DNA of 42,907 nt from an uncultured Clostridia bacterium (GCA_904384205.1 CAJFJY010000006.1:1-42907); one strand, 5' to 3'. Numbered from the stretch's first letter, positions 20,401 through 32,728 are shown. Made by a program: numbers and translations. The notes: a model not told the origin generated them from the letters alone.

Positions 20401-21227
20401 TGTGCTATATTATATGTATTGTCCCAATTATTTAAATTGTTTTGCAAATTTTTTAGTTGCTCTATATCACTTAAAATAGCATTTTTAAAATCTTCTAATT
20501 CTACATCGTATGACAAACTTGAAACTACATCCTTTAACATCGCCATATCATCTTGAACTTCTTCAGATACATCATTTAATAAGATTGTTCCCCATATAGT
20601 TTGGCTAAAATCTTCGTCTAGTTTATCTTTTAAATTGAACATCTCTACTTTTTCTTGTAACCATTCTAAAGGTGATGGATTAGATGATATAAAGTTATAT
20701 ATCTTTAATATTAAATCTTTTAGTGGTGTGTCATCTCGATAATTCGTATATGTTTTTATTAAATCAGTAAAATTCTCATCTTCATTAATGTATTTCTCTT
20801 CAAAAATTTCATCCAATGTTTCTTGTTTTAAAAGTTCAATCTCTGTTGTTTCTGCTATTCTGAAATTTGGAGATATATTTTCTAATTCATAAAAATGATT
20901 TTTGACTATATCTAGACAAAAAGAATCAATTGTACAAATTTGAGCCATATTTATTAATGTAATTTGTCTTTGTAAATCCTTATTTTCTGGATCTTCTTCT
21001 ATTTTCTTATATAAAGCATCTAATACTCTTTCTTTCATTTCTGCTGCAGCTGCATTTGTGAATGTCACTACTAATAGCTTGTCTATATCTATTTTTTCGT
21101 TTATAACTTTATTTATAATCCTCTCAACTAAAACTGCTGTCTTACCACTTCCAGCAGCCGCTGCAACTAATATGTTTGTTCCTTTTTTATAAATTGCTTG
21201 CTTTTGCTCTTTTGTCCAATTTGGCAT
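17484..21227 (-). CDS. addA: ATP-dependent helicase/nuclease subunit A
   Basis: WTKEQKQAIYKKGTNILVAAAAGSGKTAVLVERI, VTFTNAAAAEMKERV, SIHKSKGLEFPVVFL, C-terminal nuclease VDYKTDYV. Confidence 0.95.
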   Translation of the reverse strand: MPNWTKEQKQAIYKKGTNILVAAAAGSGKTAVLVERIINKVINEKIDIDKLLVVTFTNAAAAEMKERVLDALYKKIEEDPENKDLQRQITLINMAQICTIDSFCLDIVKNHFYELENISPNFRIAETTEIELLKQETLDEIFEEKYINEDENFTDLIKTYTNYRDDTPLKDLILKIYNFISSNPSPLEWLQEKVEMFNLKDKLDEDFSQTIWGTILLNDVSEEVQDDMAMLKDVVSSLSYDVELEDFKNAILSDIEQLKNLQNNLNNWDNTYNIAQNFKFIDWPRKKVTSDIKDEAKAIRDQVRKKLYDKLNNTFVSDSKQSNQDIYDMYKTLTKLKDLIIEFDKQFSKKKREKNILDFSDIEHFALSILVKKDEQGNLVKTEVAEKYTQKFEEIAIDEYQDSNLVQETILTSVSRGNNLFMVGDVKQSIYKFRQAMPKLFLSKYNEYEIVEDEAEKLETIQDMKKGKKIQLFKNFRSRGNILDFTNLVFQNIMSEKIGEIEYNKNEYLNLGATDYKETNQELKTEIDIIESTHNEDAEEIEISSDNDDEIQDLEKIEDIEIEAKYIAKKIKELVQSKYQIYDRKAESFRDIKYKDIVILLRSTKEKANIYEQEMINLGIPVFSDSSEQYLETIEIQTILNLLKIIDNPIQDIPLVSVLRSNIGKFTDNELVEIRLSDKYDNFYNCMQKAVPNVNSKLKEKINNFLENLQKWRKEKEYLALDELIWKIYIETGFYNYVGLMPNGELRQANLKMLFEKARQYESASFKGLYNFIQFMEKLQLSSGDMGTAKIIGENDDVVRIMSIHKSKGLEFPVVFLANTNKQFNMQDIRKDSVLLHQDLGIGVKYINYDEQIQYDTLSREALKKQVENENISEEMRILYVALTRAKEKLYITGIGKDIQEKIEKWENLNKIYPKENGKINHLLIKKAKSYLDWIILVYINAKESHSLKLEIKDKKEEMNKWNKLLNNVPENIQEETEFEHQENLYKTIQKELEYKYAFLASTVIPTKISVTKIKELEQEKIQSLEEITSQQRSHTKNIEKSTEKLKETENIKTSSKEEKSEFRKPEFLKENKDEKLTSAQKGTITHLCLQKLDAKKEYNLEEIQNFIIELQNTNILTEKEAKSVNPYKILEFTKSQIGQDLKEAKEIYKEKPFYLNIPAKEIYEDENIDENILVQGIIDLYYIDKNDNLILVDYKTDYVPEGKENELISKYNSQLSLYKTALEEALSRKVDKKYIYSIYLGKALEI

Positions 21228-21247
21228 TTAATTTCCTCCTTTAACCA

Positions 21248-21386
21248 GGGATTTTGGGGACGGACTCATTTTTCCCTTTAATTTATTTAAATATTATTTT
21301 AAAAAACATATATATAATGAAGTGAATGCGCAGTTTGGAAGGATGTCATCAAGAAAAGGGAAAAATGAGTCCGTCCCCAAAATCCC
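21248..21386. repeat. MITE/REP-like element with perfect 31-bp terminal inverted repeats
   Basis: GGGATTTTGGGGACGGACTCATTTTTCCCTT (21248-21278) and its exact reverse complement (21356-21386), 77-bp interior. Confidence 0.9.
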
Positions 21387-21387
21387 C

Positions 21388-23914
<2,527 letters not shown>

Positions 23915-25290
23915 TCATATTCGTTCGTTTCTATGATTTTGCATTTCACAAATTGGTTTACTAAATCTTGATTTTTTTCGTTTTTAATGTATACTAATCC
24001 GTCTATTTCTGGCACATCTTGCATTGTTCTACCTATTAGATATTTTCCGTCAAATGATTTATCTTCTATTAGAACTTCATATTCTTTTCCTATTTTACTT
24101 TTTTGTATTTCTTCTGATATTCCTTTTTGTTCTTTCATTATTTGATTATATCTTGATTTTTTTGTATTTCCATGTATTTGATTAGGTAATTTTTCAGCTG
24201 GTGTTCCTTCTTCTTTTGAATACATGAATGTTCCTAGTTTATCAAATTTTGCTGTTTTTATAAATTGTTTTAATTCTTCAAATTCTTCTTCCGTTTCTCC
24301 TGGGAATCCTACTATTAGACTTGTTCTTAATGTTACATCTGGTATTTTGCTTCTGATTTTTTCTAATAGTTCTGTTATTTGTTTTTTACTTGTTTTTCTA
24401 TTCATTCTTTTTAATACATTATCAGATATATGTTGTATTGGTATATCAAAATATTTTGATATTTTTTTATTGCTAGCTACTGTTTCTATTAGTTCATCTG
24501 TTATTCCTTCTGGATAAGAATATAGAAAATGTATCCATTTTATTTCTTTTATTTTACTTATTTCTTGCAATAATTTTGCAAGTTTTGGTTCTCCATATAT
24601 ATCTATTCCATATTTGGTTGTATCTTGTGCTATTACTATTATTTCTTTTATTCCTTTTTTTGCAAGCATTTTGGCTTCATTTATGATATCTTCCATTTTT
24701 CTACTTACAAATGGTCCTCTTATATATGGTATTGCACAATATGTACATTTATTGCTACATCCTTCTCCTATTTTTAGATATGCATAATTTTTTCCTGTTG
24801 TTATTGTTCTATTTATATATTGTTCATAACTAAACATTGGCAATGGTTTTATTTCTGATATTTTTTTACTTGTTTTGTTTTTTGTTTTTGTTGCGATATC
24901 TCTTTTTACTAAATCTTCTATCATATTCCAAATTTTATCGTAGTCTTCTAGTTTGATAAATAAATCTACTTCTGGTAATAATTTTATTAGCTCATTATAA
25001 TATCTTTGTACTAGGCATCCCATCACTATTAGATATTTGCATTTCTCCTTTTTGTAATTTGCCATTTCTAAAATAGTATTTATAGCTTCTTCTTTTGCTT
25101 GGTCTATAAATCCACAAGTGTTGATTGCAATTATATCTGCTTCTTCTGGATTATTTACTATTTTATAATTGTTTTGTTTAAACATTCCTATTGTTATTTC
25201 TGTATCTATTAAATTTTTGCTACATCCTAGTGATACAAATCCTATTTTCATTTTGATTAGCTTTCCTTTCAATGTTTTTTACTTTTATTT

Positions 25291-26475
25291 TTAGCTATCT
25301 TTATGACTACATATATGTTTTCTGGTCATTTCTAGTAAGTCTAATTTTGTGAATCCTTCTACTTGTGTTTTGCTTCTATCTTTTTTTAGTTCTTCTTTTA
25401 ATAGTTCTTCTATTTTACTTTTATTGTTTTTATTTGTCATGTCTATATAGTCTATTATAATGATTCCACCAATATCTCTTAATCTAAGTTGTTTTGCTAT
25501 TTCTATTGTAGCTTCTTTATTTACATTATATATTGTGTCATCTAAATTTTTACTTCCTATGTACTTTCCTGTATTTACATCAATTGCTGTTAATGCTTCT
25601 GTTTTGTCTATTGTTATAAATCCTCCGCATTTTAGCCATATTTTTCTTTTTTCTAGTTTTTCAATTTGTTTTACTAAATCATATTTTTCAAATATATTAT
25701 CTTGTGATAATTCTAATTTTACATTTGATACTTCTGGATTTTCCTTTAAATATTCTTTTAAATTTTCATATTCTTTTGCACTATTTGTAATGATTTTTTC
25801 TAATTTCTTATTTTCTGATAAATCTATAAGCATTTTTTGTATTATTGATTCAGACTTATATATTAATTCACTTTTATTTTTGCTTTTTTCATACTTTTCC
25901 TTTATTTTATTCCATTTTTCTTCTGTTCTTTTTAGATCCTCAATGATTTCTTTTTCTTTTCCCTTAGCAGAAGTTCTTATAACTGCTCCATTTCCTTTGC
26001 TGATATTTTCTTTTACTAATTTTATCAATCTGTCTTGTTCATTTTTTTCTTCTATTTTTTGTGATATTGTTACAAATTCTGTATTTGGCATAAATACAAT
26101 GTATTTGCTTGGTAAACTTATATGTGTTGATACTCTAGCTCCTTTTTGCTCATTGCTATCCTTTTTTATTTGGACTAATATTTTTTGCCCTGGTTTTACT
26201 AATTCTTTTATACTAATATTTTTATTAATTTCGTTTTTTGTTTCATCTACTTTTGGTAATATATCTTTTATATGTATAAAACTATTTTTTTCAGTTCCGA
26301 TATCAATGAATGCTGATTGCATTCCTACTATTATATCTTTAACTGTTCCTACATATATATTTCCTTCTCTTCTATTTGATTCTTTATCTTCTTCATAGTA
26401 TTCTATTAGATTTCCATTTTCTACTAATGCTATTTTTTCTTCTTTGTTTTTTTCTTCTACTAATATCTCTAACAT
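25291..26475 (-). CDS. Ribonuclease E/G family protein (short C-terminus)
   Basis: S1-like N-terminus GNIYVGTVKDIIVGMQSAFIDIGTEKNSFIHIKD, ALTAIDVNTGKYIGSKNLDDTIYNVNKEATIEIAKQLRLRDIGGIIIIDYIDM. Confidence 0.93.
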   Translation of the reverse strand: MLEILVEEKNKEEKIALVENGNLIEYYEEDKESNRREGNIYVGTVKDIIVGMQSAFIDIGTEKNSFIHIKDILPKVDETKNEINKNISIKELVKPGQKILVQIKKDSNEQKGARVSTHISLPSKYIVFMPNTEFVTISQKIEEKNEQDRLIKLVKENISKGNGAVIRTSAKGKEKEIIEDLKRTEEKWNKIKEKYEKSKNKSELIYKSESIIQKMLIDLSENKKLEKIITNSAKEYENLKEYLKENPEVSNVKLELSQDNIFEKYDLVKQIEKLEKRKIWLKCGGFITIDKTEALTAIDVNTGKYIGSKNLDDTIYNVNKEATIEIAKQLRLRDIGGIIIIDYIDMTNKNNKSKIEELLKEELKKDRSKTQVEGFTKLDLLEMTRKHICSHKDS

Positions 26476-26543
26476 TTTCTGCCTCTTTCTTTTCTCAAAT
26501 TTACTGATTTTTGTACAACAAATACTGCTTTTAGGAAATTTTT

Positions 26544-27101
26544 CTAATTAAATTTATTCATTGCTGTATCTACATCACTTTTTAATATTTCAATTACAGC
26601 ATCTGCTGCTTTTTTTACTCCTTCTTCTAATATTTCCATTTCTTCTTTGCTTACATATCCTATCACATAGTTTATTTTGTCATATTCATTATCAGGTTTT
26701 CCAATTCCTATTCTTATTCTTGGAAATTCTTTTGAACCTAGATTTTCTACAATTGATTTCATTCCATTATGCGATCCTGGTCCACCTTTTTTTCTTATTT
26801 TGATGGCTCCTTTTTCTATGTCCATGTCATCATATATTACTATAATATTTTCTATTGGGATATTATAGTATTCCACTATTTCTTTTATTGATTCTCCACT
26901 TAGATTCATAAATGTTTGGGGTTTTAATAAAATGACTTTTTGTCCTTCTATATTGCATATTTCATATAAACCTTTAAATTTCTTTTTTGTTACACTGATG
27001 TTATATCTTTTTGCTATTTCGTTAATTGTATCAAAACCCATATTATGTCTTGTATTTGAATAATCTTCCTCTGGATTTCCTAGTCCAACTATTAGATACA
27101 T
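26544..27101 (-). CDS. pth: Peptidyl-tRNA hydrolase
   Basis: MYLIVGLGNPEEDYSNTRHNMGFDTI, LLKPQTFMNLSGESI, RIRIGIGKPD. Confidence 0.96.
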   Translation of the reverse strand: MYLIVGLGNPEEDYSNTRHNMGFDTINEIAKRYNISVTKKKFKGLYEICNIEGQKVILLKPQTFMNLSGESIKEIVEYYNIPIENIIVIYDDMDIEKGAIKIRKKGGPGSHNGMKSIVENLGSKEFPRIRIGIGKPDNEYDKINYVIGYVSKEEMEILEEGVKKAADAVIEILKSDVDTAMNKFN

Positions 27102-27156
27102 ATTATCGCTCCTTTTATACCCGTATATTTTACATTATTTTTGCGTTTTTTTCAAG

Positions 27157-27199
27157 TATTTTACTTTATAGAAAATTATATTTTCTATAAAGTAAAATA
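27157..27199. terminator. Perfect 19-bp palindromic stem-loop between ruvC and pth
   Basis: TATTTTACTTTATAGAAAA (27157-27175) / TTTTCTATAAAGTAAAATA (27181-27199). Confidence 0.65.
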
Positions 27200-27204
27200 T
27201 AGAT

Positions 27205-27350
27205 GCACAGAAAAATTGCTTTGCAATTTTTCGCGTCGACAAATCTTATACGCTTCTTGCTAGACCTTAAATTAATGTACCAAATATTAAAAATTAGAGA
27301 AAAGGTCTAGCGAAGCTAGATTTGTCCTTATTTTATAATTTTTCTGCAAA
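27205..27350. repeat. Nested stem-loop element at the 3' end of ruvC
   Basis: Nested complementary arms gacaaatct/agatttgtc, gctagacctt/aaggtctagc, plus internal aaaaattgc ttt gcaattttt hairpin. Confidence 0.65.
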
Positions 27351-27827
27351 TCTTGCTGAATGTGCATGACATATTGCCATAGCCATACTATCAGTTATAT
27401 CATCAAGTTTTGGAAGCTTATCTACATTTAGAATCATTTTTACCATTCTTTGTACTTGTATTTTATCTGCTCTACCATATCCTGTTACCGCTTGTTTTAC
27501 TTGAAGTGGTGTATATTCATAAATGTCTAGATTATTTTGCCTTGCTGTAATTAATATTACTCCTCTTGCCTGTGCAACATTTATTGCCGTTTTTGCATTA
27601 TTGTTAAAAAACAACTCCTCTATAGCCATAGCATCTGGCTTATACATCTTTATTATATTATCCAGTTCTTTGTTTATTTTTTCTAATCTTAATGGAAAAG
27701 ATGTTTTCGCCTCTGTCAATATTGCCCCTGATGTTTCTAAATGAAATTTATTTCCAATGTAATCTATGATACTATATCCTGTTATTGCAAATCCTGGATC
27801 TACTCCTAATATTCTCATTTTTATCAC
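27333..27827 (-). CDS. ruvC: Crossover junction endodeoxyribonuclease RuvC
   Basis: MRILGVDPGFAITGYSIID, AIEELFFNNNAKTAINVAQARGVIL, TDSMAMAICHAH. Confidence 0.95.
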   Translation of the reverse strand: MIKMRILGVDPGFAITGYSIIDYIGNKFHLETSGAILTEAKTSFPLRLEKINKELDNIIKMYKPDAMAIEELFFNNNAKTAINVAQARGVILITARQNNLDIYEYTPLQVKQAVTGYGRADKIQVQRMVKMILNVDKLPKLDDITDSMAMAICHAHSARFAEKL

Positions 27828-27898
27828 ATTCCTTTTAACGTATTTTTCCTTTAGTTCGTCTTTTGTATTATATCATATCATTTTACAAATTCAAGCTT

Positions 27899-28029
27899 TT
27901 AGGGACATACCCAGCAAAACAAAATTGTCCAATTAGGAAGACCTTGTTTGGTCTGTCCCTTTTGGACAATTTTTGAACTTTTGGGACGTAGCATTTCGTG
28001 CAAATTTTGTTCAATTTGATACGTCCCTA
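27899..28029. repeat. Complex GGGACRTA-type repeat cluster downstream of the glycogen debranching gene
   Basis: tagggacataccc...aaaattgtccaa...gtccctttTGGACAATTTTtgaacttttgggacgta...tcaatttgatacgtcccta. Confidence 0.7.
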
Positions 28030-30051
28030 ATTGACAATTTTAATTATTGCTGCTACGCTCCATGCTTGTGATACTGCTCCTTTTGGTTCGAAAGGTTTTA
28101 TTGAATCATATATTTCTGCAATACTTCCTATACAGCCTCTTTCATTTATTTCTTTCTTGAATGTGTTTAATACATCCAATTTGAATTTTCCTATTTTTTC
28201 TTCTATTTCTTTTTTGTCTTTCTTTATTTTTGTTGCATTTGCCATGTTTACTAATGCATCATAATATATTTCAAGTAACCAAACCCAAGTTATTCCTTGG
28301 TGATAGCTCATATCTCTTTTTCTGGCTTCTCCTTCATATATTTCTACATAGTTATCTTCTCCTTTTGCCAATGTTTTTAGTCCATATTTATTTAATAGTT
28401 TTTTCTCTACTGTATTTATGATATTTTTTGCTATTTCTGAATTTGGCTCTATTACTGGATATGTTAAACTTAATGCAAATAGTTGGTTTGGTCTTATTTT
28501 ACTATCTCCTAACACATCATACAAAGATTTTCTTCTTGCATTATAGAATTTGTTATTAAATGATATTTTGCAGTTTTCTGCTAGTTCTTTATATTTTTTG
28601 ACTTCACTTTTTTTACCTATTTTAGATGTTAAGTTTGCCATTATCATTAGGCTATTATACCACATACTATTTATTTCAACTGCTTTTCCATTTCTTGGTG
28701 TTACTGCATAATCTCCTATCTTGACATCCATCCATGTATTTTGTGTACTTTCTGTTCCTGATACTAGCAAATAATCTGAATCTAGGTATATGTTGTTATT
28801 ATCGACATCTATTCCATTTATGTAGTTTTCTATTATATCTTCTAGTTTTTTATATACATTTTCTTTTATAAAATTATAATCTCCTGTATATTCTAAGTAT
28901 TTTTGTATTGCTTCAAATAAAAGTAATGATGCATCTACACTATTATATAATGGTCTATTGTCATATCCTGAGTATCCATTTGGTACTAATCCATATTTGA
29001 TATCTCTTATCATTGTTAAAATTACTTCTTTTGCTATTTCATATCTTTTTGGTATTAGTAATAAGCCTTCAAATGAGATTAGTGAGTCTCTGCCCCAATC
29101 CAAAAACCAGTGATATCCTGCAATTATTGTATGTAGATTAAATGATGTCCTTTTTACTATGAAATCGTCTGATGTTGCAATTAGTTCTTTTAATAATTCT
29201 TGCTTCTCTTTATTATATTTGCTTTCTTCCATTAATTTTGTGTCTTGTATTATTTTTTCTTTTCTTTCTTTTTCCCTTTTCATTAGTTCTTTAACATTTA
29301 TTTCATCAATATTTTCTTCAAATGAACATATGAATGATAATTCTCTTTCTTCATGAGGTCTTATTCCTACTTCATAACTACCTACTACTATATGATTTTC
29401 TTCTGGATAAAATCCTCTTTTTTCTTCTTCAATATAGAACATATTGTAGAATATGTCATTTTCATGTGGATGATATTTTCCTTCTGATAAATACATATAT
29501 ATTGGGTTTTGTTTATGATTATCTATTATTATTTTTACTTTATTTCTTTTTATATCTTGTCTTAATTCAAATTTAGAATTTGTATTTATTGAATGGAAAT
29601 CTCTGAAATTCATTATTGGTGATATTGTCAATTTTGCATCTTTTTCTCCGTTTTTTATTTTATAATATAGCCCTACTGTGTTTTTTCCATATTCCATACA
29701 TATTGATTTTGTTATTACTGTATCTTCTACTTTATATGTAAATGTAGGATAATATTCTTTCTCAAAACTTTCTTGATATTCAAAGCCTTTTGATATATAG
29801 TCATTTCCTATATTTGTAAACAAATCATATTTTTTATCATTTAGTTCTAGGCTTTCATCTAGTTTTGATAATATTAGGAATCTCATTGCTGGTGGAGATA
29901 TTGGTGCTATTAATAACCCATGATATTTTCTGGTATTTGCTCCAATTATGCTAGAACTTGCAAATCCTCCTAATCCATTTGTGATTATCCATTCTCTCTT
30001 TAGTCCTTTTTCTAGATTTAGATTTTCCTTTGTAATTTTCATTGCTTTCAT
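28027..30051 (-). CDS. Glycogen debranching enzyme (amylo-alpha-1,6-glucosidase family)
   Basis: REWIITNGLGGFASSSIIGANTRKYHGLLIAP; AGYHWFLDWGRDSLISFEGLLL; MSYHQGITWVWLLEIYYDAL. Confidence 0.9.
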   Translation of the reverse strand: MKAMKITKENLNLEKGLKREWIITNGLGGFASSSIIGANTRKYHGLLIAPISPPAMRFLILSKLDESLELNDKKYDLFTNIGNDYISKGFEYQESFEKEYYPTFTYKVEDTVITKSICMEYGKNTVGLYYKIKNGEKDAKLTISPIMNFRDFHSINTNSKFELRQDIKRNKVKIIIDNHKQNPIYMYLSEGKYHPHENDIFYNMFYIEEEKRGFYPEENHIVVGSYEVGIRPHEERELSFICSFEENIDEINVKELMKREKERKEKIIQDTKLMEESKYNKEKQELLKELIATSDDFIVKRTSFNLHTIIAGYHWFLDWGRDSLISFEGLLLIPKRYEIAKEVILTMIRDIKYGLVPNGYSGYDNRPLYNSVDASLLLFEAIQKYLEYTGDYNFIKENVYKKLEDIIENYINGIDVDNNNIYLDSDYLLVSGTESTQNTWMDVKIGDYAVTPRNGKAVEINSMWYNSLMIMANLTSKIGKKSEVKKYKELAENCKISFNNKFYNARRKSLYDVLGDSKIRPNQLFALSLTYPVIEPNSEIAKNIINTVEKKLLNKYGLKTLAKGEDNYVEIYEGEARKRDMSYHQGITWVWLLEIYYDALVNMANATKIKKDKKEIEEKIGKFKLDVLNTFKKEINERGCIGSIAEIYDSIKPFEPKGAVSQAWSVAAIIKIVN

Positions 30052-30087
30052 TCCTTTCTCTTATGAAATATCCAAAAATGATTTATT

Positions 30088-31761
30088 TTAACCTTTTAAT
30101 TTACTGTTTTCTAGTTCTTTAATCATTTCTTCTCTAATTTCTTGTGGTGTTTTACTTGTTTTTCTTCTTACTTCTGATGAATGTTTTCCTTTTTGCACTT
30201 TGTTTTTTGTTTCTACATTTGTTTTCAATGTTTTACTTCTTACTTTAGTTTGACTTGTTTTTCTTTGTTGATTTTTCTTTTTAGTCTTTTCGTCTGCTTC
30301 TTTTATTGATGCTATTCTTTCACTATATTTACTGCTAAATTTACTCTTTCCTCTTTTTGTTTCTTTAGCCTTACTTGGATTTTTTATGTTTTTCTTTTCT
30401 TTCTTTTCCATTTTTTTCTGTATTTTTTGTATTCTTTTATCTTCTCTTAATTTATTGCTTAACATCATGTATTGAGGATCATTTTGTTTATCTTGATATT
30501 TTAAGTCATCACATATTAACTCAATTATAGATGATGCAACTAAATTTGGATCATGTCTTATGTATCCATCTGTTACTGTTGCCAAATTTCGTTGTAAAAA
30601 TTTAATTCCTTTTATTTTATCTATATCTTGTTCTACTAAGTCTTGTCCATCTTTATTATATTTTTTGATTATTTCTGGAACAATTTCCCCTGTATCATAT
30701 ATACAATAATCAACTATTCCTTTTCCACAATGCTCTAGTATTGCGTTTATATGGTCTGATACTGTATAATTATCTGTTTGTCCTGGCTCTGTCATTATGT
30801 TACTTATATATATTTTTATTGCAACTGATTCCCTTATTGCTCTTGCAACATTATTTACTAATAAGTTTGGTATTACATTTGTATATAAACTTCCTGGTCC
30901 TATTATTATACAGTCAGCATTTTTTATTGCATCTAAAACTCCCGGAGCTGGTCTACAATTTGAAGGATTTAAATATATTCTATTTATTTTTGTTACTTTA
31001 TCATATACTACTTCTGCTAATCTTGATTTTTCTTTTACAACATATCCATTTTCTAATTCTGCTGTTATGTTCATTTCATCTAATGTTACAGGTATTACTC
31101 TTCCTGTTATATTTAATACTTCATTACTTTTCATAATGGAATCTGTAAAATCTCCATTTACTTTACTCATTGCTAGAAAATATATGTCAGAAAAAGATAA
31201 TCCTTTTAATTTTCCATCTTTGAATTTGTAATTAAATAATTTATCTAATTCTCCTTCTTCATTTTCTAATGATACTATACTATCTCTGATATCGTCTAAA
31301 GGTTTTGTTCCTAGTTCTTTTCTTGAAGTGCTTGCTTCTTCTCCATAATCAGATACTGTTACTATTGCTGTTAAATTATCTGTATATTTCTTTAATCCTG
31401 CTAAAACTGTATTTAATCCTGTTCCTCCACCTATGACAACTATATTTGGTCCTTGTTCATATACTTTTTTGTTGAATATTAATGATTTTATATTTACATT
31501 TTTTCTGTTTTCCATTCTATTGTCAGTTGATTCTACAAGTAACTCTAATGTTCTTTTATTTATATATATTAGCCCTATTACTATTGCTAGAAAACCTACT
31601 ACAAATATTACTATTATTTTACCAACTTCTTGGAATGATACTTCTTTTAAAACTAATATTTCTGCTATTCCATAACAAGCTAAAATTATTCCTACTAATA
31701 TTAAAAATATCCACCTTTTCATCTTTGTGCTAGATTTAAACCAATGCATAAATCCTTTCAT
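30088..31761 (-). CDS. YvcK/CofD-like protein, membrane-anchored, with Lys-rich C-terminal tail
   Basis: GPNIVVIGGGTGLNTVLAGLKKYTDNLTAIVTVSDYG...PLDDIRDSIVSL; IIIGPGSLYTNVIPNLLV; two N-terminal TM segments. Confidence 0.88.
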   Translation of the reverse strand: MKGFMHWFKSSTKMKRWIFLILVGIILACYGIAEILVLKEVSFQEVGKIIVIFVVGFLAIVIGLIYINKRTLELLVESTDNRMENRKNVNIKSLIFNKKVYEQGPNIVVIGGGTGLNTVLAGLKKYTDNLTAIVTVSDYGEEASTSRKELGTKPLDDIRDSIVSLENEEGELDKLFNYKFKDGKLKGLSFSDIYFLAMSKVNGDFTDSIMKSNEVLNITGRVIPVTLDEMNITAELENGYVVKEKSRLAEVVYDKVTKINRIYLNPSNCRPAPGVLDAIKNADCIIIGPGSLYTNVIPNLLVNNVARAIRESVAIKIYISNIMTEPGQTDNYTVSDHINAILEHCGKGIVDYCIYDTGEIVPEIIKKYNKDGQDLVEQDIDKIKGIKFLQRNLATVTDGYIRHDPNLVASSIIELICDDLKYQDKQNDPQYMMLSNKLREDKRIQKIQKKMEKKEKKNIKNPSKAKETKRGKSKFSSKYSERIASIKEADEKTKKKNQQRKTSQTKVRSKTLKTNVETKNKVQKGKHSSEVRRKTSKTPQEIREEMIKELENSKLKG

Positions 31762-31793
31762 TTGATTTCCTTCCTTTCAGATATATAACTAAT

Positions 31794-32711
31794 TTATTCT
31801 CCTAAAACTTCTACTTCTAAGTTTATTTTTTCTCTATATTTATCATATATAGTTTTTTCTATATGCTCTATTAACTGTATTATATCTGTTGCTGTCGCAT
31901 TTCCTTTGTTTATTATAAATCCTGCATGTTTTTCTGAAACTTGTGCTCCTCCAATACTATATCCTTTTAATCCTGCTTCATCTATTAATTTTGCTGTTAT
32001 ATAGTTTTCTCCTCTTTTAAATGTACTTCCAGCACTTGGATATTCTAAAGGTTGTTTTTCTATTCTATATTTTTTGTATTCTTCCATCTTTTGTTTTATT
32101 TCTTCTTTTTTCCCTTTAGCTAATATAAAATTTGCTTCTAAAACTATGTATTTTTCATTTTTTAAGATACTGCTTCTATATGTAAATTTTAAATCCTTAT
32201 TTTCTAATTCTTTTATATTGCCTTTATAATCACATACAGTTACACTTTGTAAAATGTCTTTTATCTCTTTTCCATGTGCACCTGCATTCATTCTTATTGC
32301 TCCTCCTATTGTTCCTGGTATTCCTGACAATTCTTCAAGCCCACTGATTTCTTCATTAAGGAGCTTTTGTGCAATTTCTGTTAATTTATTTCCTGCTCCA
32401 ACATTTAATATTATTTTTCCTTCTTTTTCTTTTACATCATATTTTTTAATATTTATTTGTAAAACAATTCCTTTTATTCCGTTATCTTTTACTAGAATAT
32501 TACTTCCATTTCCTATTATTGTTATGTTTATATTATTTTCATTAGCAAAATCTAATATATCTTTAAGTTCTTTATAACTTTCTATTTTTATATAACATTC
32601 AGCTGGTCCACCTACTTTGAAACTAGTATGTAATTTCATCGGTTCATCATATTTTATTTTTTCTTTTGCTATTTTTAAGCTACTATGCTCTATTAAATGC
32701 TTTATGTCCAC
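31794..32711 (-). CDS. murB: UDP-N-acetylenolpyruvoylglucosamine reductase
   Basis: LHTSFKVGGPAECYI, GNGSNILVKDNGIKGIVL, GLEELSGIPGTIGGAIRMNAGAHG, PSAGSTFKRGENY. Confidence 0.96.
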   Translation of the reverse strand: MDIKHLIEHSSLKIAKEKIKYDEPMKLHTSFKVGGPAECYIKIESYKELKDILDFANENNINITIIGNGSNILVKDNGIKGIVLQINIKKYDVKEKEGKIILNVGAGNKLTEIAQKLLNEEISGLEELSGIPGTIGGAIRMNAGAHGKEIKDILQSVTVCDYKGNIKELENKDLKFTYRSSILKNEKYIVLEANFILAKGKKEEIKQKMEEYKKYRIEKQPLEYPSAGSTFKRGENYITAKLIDEAGLKGYSIGGAQVSEKHAGFIINKGNATATDIIQLIEHIEKTIYDKYREKINLEVEVLGE

Positions 32712-32728
32712 GAAAAAACCTCCTGATT

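Noticed and set aside
17484-21227. addA without an adjacent addB considered as a novel helicase system
   Set aside because: The protein is a canonical AddA; addB may be encoded elsewhere and the window cannot show absence.
25460-26398. 312-aa + strand ORF antisense to RNase E/G
   Set aside because: Shadow ORF of an AT-rich minus-strand gene; S/F-rich with no recognisable domain.
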